5,227 nucleotides of DNA from Pseudomonadales bacterium (GTDB taxonomy: Bacteria > Pseudomonadota > Gammaproteobacteria > Pseudomonadales > Pseudohongiellaceae), in assembly GCA_031277435.1 (NCBI GenBank), contig JAITMI010000111.1, forward strand, positions 1 through 5,227, read 5' to 3'. The translations under genes and the position numbers were made by a program. Below the pieces are notes generated by a model. It ran no database searches, was not told the DNA's origin, and was given only the letters and a program-made list of their open reading frames with translations. This document shows positions 1 through 5,227 of this stretch, piece after piece. How positions within the stretch are numbered: the first letter of the stretch is position 1; each line of letters opens with the position of its first letter.

Positions 1-464
1 AACTGTGTCCCGTAGCGTTGCGGTTTTCCCTGTGCGCTCAATACCCTATCCGTCAGTAAGGCAAAATTCCCTGGCGATGCCTCCTGCTTTGCTACAGAGG
101 CTTCCATCAGCGACAGAACTTGCGCTTGAAAATCCGGGTCGGCGTCGGCGTGCTGAACCAATAGCCATGCGGCGCTGGCGCCGTCGTCGCCAACCAATGA
201 AATTGTGGGCCAGCCTTTCTCGGCGATGATCCGTTTCAACCACGCGGTATTATCGCGGTCGATAGCGACCATTTTTTCCAGTACATCCGAATCCGGTGAA
301 TCGCCTTGCTCCATGACTGTGCGCCGTACCGCCTGATCCGTTTCCATGCGCTGTACGAGTTCATCTCGTAGCGCCTGATCCGCAGCAACGAAATCCTGCT
401 CCGCCGCGCCAGAACAAACCATGCCATACAAGCAAAAAACCAAAACAAAAAATAGCTGTTTCAC
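1..464 (-). CDS. DUF6624 family exported protein (3' end cut by window edge)
   Basis: The minus frame is open from a GTG at 464-462 to the left edge, giving 154 codons and no stop. The N-terminus (MKQLFFVLVFCLYGMVCSGAA) is a short Sec signal peptide, with cleavage likely after Ala21. Cys17 is preceded by Gly-Met-Val, which is not a convincing lipobox. The mature part matches the DUF6624 pattern from memory: IDRDNTAWLK at 68-77, GWPT at 84-87, SLVGDDG at 89-95, AAWLLVQHAD at 98-107, DPDFQ at 109-113, AYLTDRV at 135-141 and QRYGTQ at 149-154. The family usually ends near the last motif, so little is probably missing. Start choice: two tandem GTGs (467-465 and 464-462) follow or overlap the TAG of the upstream gene. 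A GGA at 476-474 is the only weak ribosome site, so expression probably relies on coupling. The ATG at 422-420 would destroy the signal peptide. Function is unknown. Confidence 0.85.
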   Translation of the reverse strand, partial: MKQLFFVLVFCLYGMVCSGAAEQDFVAADQALRDELVQRMETDQAVRRTVMEQGDSPDSDVLEKMVAIDRDNTAWLKRIIAEKGWPTISLVGDDGASAAWLLVQHADADPDFQAQVLSLMEASVAKQEASPGNFALLTDRVLSAQGKPQRYGTQ

Positions 465-466
465 CA

Positions 467-1789
467 CTACACGTCCAACAAGCCCGTACTATTCCCAAAA
501 CTCTCACGGTGCACTCCCAATTTTTCCAGCACGCTCAAATGCAGATTGCCGAGCGGCGTGTGCTCGGGGAAGCGCAGATGGCGATTGCCTTCGAAGAGGC
601 CGCCGGCTTTGCCCATCAAGAGTACTGGCAGGGGGGCGAAGTTGTGTTCGTTGGCGTCGCTGAGGCTGCTGCCGTAGAGCACTAGCGAATTATCGAGCAG
701 CGTGCCGTCGCCATCTGGCGTGGCGGCGAGGCGGTCAAAAAACTGTTTCAGCACCGTGATGTGGTAGCGGTTGATTACCGCGAAACGGTCTTTGTTCTTT
801 TGTTCGTTGGAATGATGCGAGGCGTTATGGAAGCCTTCTTCGACACCGCTGCCTGGATAACGGGTGTTGCTGTTTTCGCGCGACAGCATCATGGTGCTGA
901 TGCGGGTGATTTCGGATTTGAAGGCTAAAACTTGCAAATCGAACATCAATTCGACGTGCGCCTCGAAATCGCGCGGCACGCCGGTGGGCGCGGCGGGCAG
1001 GTCCAGATCGGCGCTGAGCCGGGCATCGACCAGGTGTACGCGACGCTCGATTTCGCGCACTTCCTGTAAGTAATCGTCCAGCCGCGAACGGTCGGCGGCG
1101 GGCAAGGCTTTGTTCAAGCCGCCCACTTGTTCGCGGATCGAGTCGAGCATACTGGCGGACAACTGGCGGCGTTCGCGGCGCTGCGCGTCGGTGGCGCCTT
1201 CGCCGAACAAGCGTTCAAATACCAATTGCGGGTTGTTTTCCATCGGCAGCGGCAAGGTTGGCGTTTTCCAGGCCAGGGTATTGCTGTAGGCGCAGGTGAA
1301 ATTGGTGCCGCAGGTCAAGCCCGAGGGTTCAATGGCCAATTCCAAAGACGGCAGCGGCGTATCCTGCCCCAGCGCTTGCGCCACCGCCTGATCCAGCGAT
1401 TCGCCGACGAAGGCTTTGTCGCCCTTGACCGGATGCGCGGCGGTCAAAAACGCGGCGGCGGCGCGGGAGTGATTTTGCGCGCCGCCGGAATCTTCGCCCG
1501 CCCAAGGCCCCACCGGTTCGTTGGCGAGGCCGCTGATCACGTTCAGATAATCGCGATACGGTTCCAGCGGTGACAGAATTTCGGAGAAGGTGAAATTCTT
1601 GCCCGTTTGTTCCGGCGTCCACTTGCTCATGGTCGCGCCATGCGGAATATAAATGAAGCTCAAGCGCGGCTTGGGCGCGGCGGCTTGCGCCAGCGCGGGC
1701 GTCATGGCGTCGAGCCAGGGCAAGGCTACGCTGACGCCGGCGCCGCGCAACAGGGTTCTGCGGGATAGATGTTTTTGGGTGATGAACAT
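467..1789 (-). CDS. Tat-exported HXXSHH (DUF1552) family protein
   Basis: This is a complete 440-aa protein, a normal length for the DUF1552/HXXSHH family (PF07586). Residues 9-15 (SRRTLLR) form a twin-arginine motif, followed by a hydrophobic stretch at about 16-35 and a likely cleavage site at ALAQA (32-36), so a folded product should reach the periplasm. The family's naming motif is present as HNASHH at 321-326. Other family-like segments are the strand FIYIPHG (45-51), NVISGLANEP (83-92), the SENS-like SRENSNTRYPG (303-313) and LLDNSLVLYGSSLSDANEHN (364-383). The last segment, with VLLMGKAGG (389-397), resembles the C-terminal core of DUF1501 proteins of the alkaline phosphatase-like fold. 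That relationship and a metal-binding role for the histidines are inference. The gene lies downstream of the PSD-type cytochrome gene, its usual partner. The ATG is supported by a strong AGGAG six bases upstream. The substrate is unknown. Confidence 0.93.
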   Translation of the reverse strand: MFITQKHLSRRTLLRGAGVSVALPWLDAMTPALAQAAAPKPRLSFIYIPHGATMSKWTPEQTGKNFTFSEILSPLEPYRDYLNVISGLANEPVGPWAGEDSGGAQNHSRAAAAFLTAAHPVKGDKAFVGESLDQAVAQALGQDTPLPSLELAIEPSGLTCGTNFTCAYSNTLAWKTPTLPLPMENNPQLVFERLFGEGATDAQRRERRQLSASMLDSIREQVGGLNKALPAADRSRLDDYLQEVREIERRVHLVDARLSADLDLPAAPTGVPRDFEAHVELMFDLQVLAFKSEITRISTMMLSRENSNTRYPGSGVEEGFHNASHHSNEQKNKDRFAVINRYHITVLKQFFDRLAATPDGDGTLLDNSLVLYGSSLSDANEHNFAPLPVLLMGKAGGLFEGNRHLRFPEHTPLGNLHLSVLEKLGVHRESFGNSTGLLDV

Positions 1790-1795
1790 AAGCCT

Positions 1796-1800
1796 CTCCT
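1796..1800 (-). promoter_or_regulatory. Strong Shine-Dalgarno site of the HXXSHH gene
   Basis: On the minus strand the sequence AGGAG lies six bases before the ATG at 1789-1787 (AGGAGAGGCTT then ATG). It fixes the start that gives an intact Tat signal peptide. It is the only clearly strong ribosome site in the window; the neighbouring downstream gene and the cytochrome gene overlap or abut the preceding stop and have weak sites. The HXXSHH gene is therefore likely translated independently of the cytochrome gene across the 172-bp spacer. Confidence 0.75.
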
Positions 1801-1865
1801 GTTGATATTTACGCTGTTTAATTTTCTCTGACGACGGTATCGCAAAAATCCGGTTAATTTATCCA

Positions 1866-1946
1866 TCGTCATTCCCGCGCAGGCGGGAATCCAGGTGACT
1901 ACTTTACGGCCTGCTTTATGGATTCCCGCCTTCGCGGGAATGACGA
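1866..1946. repeat. REPIN-like element: two inverted REP-type hairpin units
   Basis: Two 28-bp arms, 1866-1893 and 1919-1946, are inverted copies with a single mismatch and are separated by 25 bp. Each arm is itself a small palindrome, ATTCCCGC - 4-base loop - GCGGGAAT, at 1871-1890 (loop GCAG) and 1922-1941 (loop CTTC). This nested arrangement is that of a REP doublet or REPIN, a short non-autonomous element normally dispersed in many copies. The arm sequence GTCATTCCCGCG.AGGCGGGAATCCA is a common dispersed repeat type in Beta- and Gammaproteobacteria. It begins 15 bp after the stop of the cytochrome gene, the usual place for such elements. In the transcript it can fold into one long hairpin or two short ones, which could protect the upstream mRNA end or reduce read-through. 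No T-run follows it on the minus strand, so it is not a standard intrinsic terminator there. No clear target duplication is visible. Confidence 0.88.
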
Positions 1947-1961
1947 CTTTTTAGGTGTTCG

Positions 1962-4316
1962 TTAATTCGTAACAACTCGCGCCGCTTCGGACTGCGCCGC
2001 GCCTTCCTTCACGCGCATTCTGAACGCCGCCGATTCGGCGATGCCCTGCACGATGGCGCTCATCCGGTAGCCTTGCTGCTCTGCTTGTTGCGCGATGGCG
2101 CGGATGGCGGGCATGTCGTAATACTCGATGCGCCGGCCAAGCGCGTAAGTCATCAGTTTTTCGATGAACGCTTCTACAAATAAGTCCTCGCGGGCCAACA
2201 ACGCCTCGCGCAGCCCTTGCGGGCCTTGCAGGGCGCTGCCATCGAAGAGCGTCGATGAGGTATTGACCGGCTGCCCGCCGGCTTCATCACGCCATTTGCC
2301 GATGGCGTCGAAGTTTTCCAGCGCGAAACCCAAGGGATCAATGACGCCGTGACAGGCGGAACAAGAGGGATTGGCGCGATGCTGTTCCAATTGTTCACGC
2401 ACCGTCATGACGCGGCCACCGCCGGGCACGCTTACTTCGAGGTTGGTTTCCACCCCTGGCGGCGGCGCGGGCGGCGGCGTGCCCAGCAGGTTTTCCAGCA
2501 CCCAGGCGCCACGGATCACCGGCGAGGTGCGGTTGGGCGCCGAGGTGATGGTGAGAATACTGGAATGCCCCAAAATGCCGCGGCGCGCGGAATCGGGCAA
2601 ACTCACCTTGCGGAAGTGGCTGCCGCGAATGCCGGGAATGCCGTAGTGTTTCGCCAGCCGTTCGTTGACGAAGGTGTAATCGGCGTCGAGAAACTCGATG
2701 ATGCTGGCGTCATTGCGCAGCACATCGGCGAACAATAATTGCGTTTCCGTCAGCATGGCCTCGCGCAAGGCATTGTCGAAATCCACCGATACTGGATTGA
2801 CCGTACTCAAACGCCTGAGCGACAGCCACTGGGTGGCGAAATTGCTGGTCAAGGATTCTGCTTTGGGATCGGCCAGCATGCGCTGCACTTCGTCGATGAG
2901 TGCCGCTTCATCGTGTAATTTGTTCTGGCTGGCCAGGTCCATCAAGCGTTCGTCGGGAATGCTGCTCCACAAAAAGAACGACAGGCGGCTCGCCAGTTCG
3001 TAGTCATCCACCGTATACACCGCGCCCGCGGCCAAATCCGGCGGCTCCGCCTCGAAGCGGAAAATGAATTGTGGGTCCACCAACAGCCGCGCCAGCGCAT
3101 ATTGAATGCCTGTATCAAAACTGCCCTTGCCACGGCCTTCCGCATAAAAACTCAAGAGAATGTCCAGCGATTTTTGATCTACCGGTCTACGGTAAGCGCG
3201 CGTGGCCAACTGGCGCAGGATACGCTCGGCGCAGGCGGCTTCCTCCGCCGCCGCCGTGGGCTGGCAGATGAAAATTTTGCGCCGCGAGGCGGTATCGCCT
3301 GGGCCGCTGGGGTTGAGCGGGCCGCGAATCGATAGCGAATTGATGCCGGAACTCGTGGCCCACACCGAATGCAAATCATCCACGCCCAAGGCCGCCGACA
3401 ACGGCAGATAGGCGGCATCCACCTGATGCACGCCGGCGCTGAGCTTCAATAGCACGCTGCCGCGGTCGCGTGGCTGTAACAGCGCCACGCGCTGGCCGTC
3501 GATAGCGATTTCCGCCGGGTCATTATCGCCAAAGGGCGTCAGTTCAAAGGCGCTGTTGGGGCTGCTGCGCGCCACGGTAATTTCGTATTCGGCGTCGAGC
3601 GGAAACACATGCAGCGCGCTTACGCCGCCGCGCGTGCCCAGCGCCAGCCCTTCCTTGTGCAGCGCCTGCGATTGGCCGTCGCCGCGATAGGTGGTGGAGC
3701 CCGCTACGGTATCCATGTCGCCCACCGCCAGCCGGCTGATTTTCGAGGCGGCGGAAATATAGGCTTCCAAGAGTACCGGCGAAATGCTCAGCGCGTTGGC
3801 CACGTTGTCGAAGCCGCCGCTGGAATCATCCGCTGGCATCAGATCGGCGGCGTTGACCGGAAGGTCCAATAAATCGCGGATCGCGTTTTGATATTCGGTG
3901 CGATTCAAACGCCGTAATAGCGGCGCGCCGGGTTGCGGATTGGTGGCGGCCTGAGCGTCGATGGCGCGTATCAGCGCGGCCTTGAAATCTTGCAATTGCG
4001 CTTCGGCGGGGCGCGGATTGCCGGGCGGCGGCATCATGCCCGCGTTCAGTTTGCGGATGACTTTTTCCCAGGTGGCGGCGTCTTCATACAAGGCGTCGTG
4101 ATTGACGAATTCAAACGCCAGACTGCCGGAGAAATCATCAAGGTTGTGGCATTCGCTGCAATATTGATCGATCAGTTGGTTTTGCTCGCCGTTCAAACCT
4201 TGCGCTTGCGCCAACACAACGCCAAGCGGCAACGCGGCGCCCAGCGGCAAGAGCGCGGCCAGCCACCAGCGCGAGAGAACATTGCGGTTTGGTTTTTTCA
4301 TACGGTTCTTATTCAT
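1962..4316 (-). CDS. Exported diheme PSD/PSCyt-type cytochrome c protein (DUF1587-DUF1595-DUF1592-DUF1588-DUF1585)
   Basis: A complete 784-aa protein. Residues 1-39 are a Sec signal peptide with a long basic start, hydrophobic core about 17-35 and cleavage near AQA. A cytochrome c-like (PSCyt1-type) segment follows with CSECH at 53-57 and a probable Met ligand in MMPPP (94-98). Next come PSD3/DUF1587 (LRRLNRTEYQNAIRDLL, 134-150), a beta-rich insert about 200-335 resembling a carbohydrate-binding-like sandwich, PSD5/DUF1595 (about 360-422, ATRAYRRPVD), PSD4/DUF1592 (about 434-560, LASRLSFFLWSSIPDE), PSCyt3/DUF1588 (about 577-672, SAPNRTSPVIRGAWVLENLLG and CSACH at 652-656) and PSD2/DUF1585 (about 685-762, ALGRRIEYYD). 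The two CxxCH sites predict two covalent hemes and periplasmic maturation. The reaction is unknown; electron transfer is inferred. The ATG at 4316 overlaps the upstream stop by 8 bp; an in-frame ATG at 4301 would give a more typical signal peptide and cannot be excluded. Confidence 0.94.
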   Translation of the reverse strand: MNKNRMKKPNRNVLSRWWLAALLPLGAALPLGVVLAQAQGLNGEQNQLIDQYCSECHNLDDFSGSLAFEFVNHDALYEDAATWEKVIRKLNAGMMPPPGNPRPAEAQLQDFKAALIRAIDAQAATNPQPGAPLLRRLNRTEYQNAIRDLLDLPVNAADLMPADDSSGGFDNVANALSISPVLLEAYISAASKISRLAVGDMDTVAGSTTYRGDGQSQALHKEGLALGTRGGVSALHVFPLDAEYEITVARSSPNSAFELTPFGDNDPAEIAIDGQRVALLQPRDRGSVLLKLSAGVHQVDAAYLPLSAALGVDDLHSVWATSSGINSLSIRGPLNPSGPGDTASRRKIFICQPTAAAEEAACAERILRQLATRAYRRPVDQKSLDILLSFYAEGRGKGSFDTGIQYALARLLVDPQFIFRFEAEPPDLAAGAVYTVDDYELASRLSFFLWSSIPDERLMDLASQNKLHDEAALIDEVQRMLADPKAESLTSNFATQWLSLRRLSTVNPVSVDFDNALREAMLTETQLLFADVLRNDASIIEFLDADYTFVNERLAKHYGIPGIRGSHFRKVSLPDSARRGILGHSSILTITSAPNRTSPVIRGAWVLENLLGTPPPAPPPGVETNLEVSVPGGGRVMTVREQLEQHRANPSCSACHGVIDPLGFALENFDAIGKWRDEAGGQPVNTSSTLFDGSALQGPQGLREALLAREDLFVEAFIEKLMTYALGRRIEYYDMPAIRAIAQQAEQQGYRMSAIVQGIAESAAFRMRVKEGAAQSEAARVVTN

Positions 4317-5227
4317 GTGGCAGGCCCTGTTTGTCCATCAAGTCCTTCAAGAGCGCGATGGTGTCGGGTTTTTGTTGCGCGCCCACGGCGACCAGGAACA
4401 CGCCTTCGGCCCACTGCAAGGCGTCGCGGCCTACGGCGTCTTGCACGTCCAGACGCGCGCCTTCATCGGCCAAGAGTACGATCATGTCGTTGAAGCCGCG
4501 ATTGACGGCGCCCAAGAGCGCGGTCAGACCCATGGTATTGGCGGCATTGACGTCGGCGCCGAGCGACAGGCACAGGCGCACCGCTTCCAGGGAGGCGGCG
4601 TCGGATTCGGTGTAAGTCTGCGCCACGGTCCAGTTGACGCCCGCCGCCGCCATCAGCGCCGTGGTGCCGCCGTAAGTGGCGATATCCGGGTCGGCGCCGC
4701 GTTCCAGCAATAAACGCATGACGCGCACATCGCCCGCTTCGGCGGCGCGCACAAAAGCGGTCTGGCCGGTCATGTCCACCCACGACACATCGTTGAGCGT
4801 ATACAGCCATTTTTTTTCCGGCGGCCATTCGCGGGTGCGCGCGTTGACGTCGGCGCCCGCGTCCAGCAAATATTCGATCATGGAGAACAAGGGCTCACGA
4901 TCAACGTAATTGCTGGTGGGGACATCCTCGACGGCGCTGTTCATGTCGAGATTGCGATAATCCACCACGGTGAACAGCGGCGTGCGGCCCCAGTAATCTT
5001 CCACGTTGACCTTGGCGCCGTGTTCGAGCAAGAGATAAGCGGTTTCCAACTGATTGTTCACTAACGCCATCAGCAAGGGGCCGATGCCGTTGGCTTCGGT
5101 GGCTTCGAGGTTGGCGCCCGCCGCCAAAAGCAGGCGCGCCACCTCGGTATTGCCTTCACGCGCGGCGTACAAGAGCGGGCTCAAACCGCCCAGTTGTTCG
5201 TAACGCTCGCCGCGATCCGGCACGCCG
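4309..5227 (-). CDS. Ankyrin-repeat protein, C-terminal part (5' end outside window)
   Basis: The frame is open from the right edge to a TAA at 4311-4309, leaving about 305 residues. Counting from the GTG at 5223, ankyrin repeats lie at about 12-41 (LLYAAREGNTEVARLLLAAG), 45-74, 78-128, 152-181 (RAAEAGDVRVMRLLLERGAD), 185-227, 231-260 and a degenerate one at 264-296. Repeats three and five carry insertions between their helices, and a longer linker (129-150, rich in Trp and charged residues) separates repeats three and four. The GTG at 5223 falls inside a repeat spacer, so it is not a credible start; a signal peptide, if any, is outside the window. Ankyrin stacks bind proteins, so a partner or scaffold role beside the exported cytochrome and HXXSHH proteins is plausible but inferred. 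Its stop overlaps the cytochrome start (ATGAATAA), which indicates translational coupling. It has no visible enzymatic motif. Confidence 0.9.
   Translation of the reverse strand, partial: GVPDRGERYEQLGGLSPLLYAAREGNTEVARLLLAAGANLEATEANGIGPLLMALVNNQLETAYLLLEHGAKVNVEDYWGRTPLFTVVDYRNLDMNSAVEDVPTSNYVDREPLFSMIEYLLDAGADVNARTREWPPEKKWLYTLNDVSWVDMTGQTAFVRAAEAGDVRVMRLLLERGADPDIATYGGTTALMAAAGVNWTVAQTYTESDAASLEAVRLCLSLGADVNAANTMGLTALLGAVNRGFNDMIVLLADEGARLDVQDAVGRDALQWAEGVFLVAVGAQQKPDTIALLKDLMDKQGLPHE

Noticed and set aside
46..448. Two ATG-initiated minus-strand fragments (236-448 and 46-243) at the left end
   Set aside because: Both are in a different frame from the DUF6624 coding frame, which alone gives a signal peptide and family motifs through the whole region.
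1..464. Lipoprotein assignment for the DUF6624 protein on the basis of Cys17
   Set aside because: The residues before the cysteine are Gly-Met-Val, and Val at position -1 does not fit a lipobox; ordinary signal peptidase cleavage after GAA is more likely.
1127..1573. 148-codon plus-strand open frame antisense to the HXXSHH gene
   Set aside because: The translation is Arg/Gly/Gln-rich with no motif, and the minus strand carries a clear family match over the same bases.
1817..1845. Possible minus-strand promoter TTGCGA - 17 bp - ATTAAA upstream of the HXXSHH gene
   Set aside because: Both boxes are poor matches to the sigma-70 consensus in an AT-richer spacer, where such matches arise by chance. 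An internal promoter is possible but not supported.
1866..1951. Hairpin followed by CTTTTT read as a plus-strand intrinsic terminator
   Set aside because: No plus-strand gene ends here, and the nested inverted arms fit a dispersed REP-type element better. On the minus strand no T-run follows the hairpin.
2349..2738. 129-codon plus-strand open frame inside the cytochrome gene
   Set aside because: It lies antisense to the conserved PSD4/PSCyt3 region and its translation resembles no family I know.
3933..4493. 186-codon plus-strand open frame spanning the cytochrome/ankyrin junction
   Set aside because: It is antisense to two well-supported genes, has a low-complexity Arg/Gly-rich translation with no recognisable domain, and crosses their junction; GC-rich coding DNA commonly leaves such open antisense frames.
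5221..5223. GTG as the start of the ankyrin gene
   Set aside because: The codon falls in a spacer between repeats, the frame stays open to the right edge, and there are only four bases of upstream sequence, so the gene is better treated as truncated at its 5' end.

Overview
The window reads as part of one minus-strand transcription unit of a proteobacterium, most likely a gammaproteobacterium. This rests on the moderately high GC content, the Proteobacteria-style inverted repeat built from two GTCATTCCCGC...GCGGGAATCCA units, and the pairing of a planctomycete-type (PSD/PSCyt) cytochrome with an HXXSHH protein, a pairing also found in heterotrophic Proteobacteria, Acidobacteria and Myxobacteria. 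The taxonomic call is inference; there is no rRNA or marker gene here.

Layout in transcription order, from right to left: (1) 5227-4309, the C-terminal part of an ankyrin-repeat protein whose start lies outside the window; (2) 4316-1962, a complete 784-aa exported protein with two CxxCH heme-c sites and the domain series PSCyt1-like / PSD3 (DUF1587) / PSD5 (DUF1595) / PSD4 (DUF1592) / PSCyt3 (DUF1588) / PSD2 (DUF1585); (3) 1961-1790, a 172-bp spacer with a REPIN-like inverted repeat and a strong ribosome binding site; (4) 1789-467, a complete 440-aa HXXSHH (DUF1552) protein with a Tat signal peptide; (5) 464-1, a DUF6624-family exported protein that starts with GTG directly at the stop of the preceding gene and runs off the left edge. 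No plus-strand gene is supported. The many plus-strand open frames are antisense shadows in GC-rich coding DNA.

The three downstream products all carry export signals (Sec for the cytochrome, Tat for the HXXSHH protein, Sec for the DUF6624 protein). This suggests that the cluster encodes a periplasmic or envelope module. The biochemical function of the PSD-cytochrome/HXXSHH pair is not known to me. A redox role for the cytochrome follows from its heme sites, and a metal-binding or hydrolase-like role for the HXXSHH protein is only a hypothesis. The tight overlaps (8 bp between ankyrin and cytochrome genes, near zero between HXXSHH and DUF6624 genes) argue for co-expression. The REPIN-like element in the middle probably modulates the relative level of the upstream and downstream halves.
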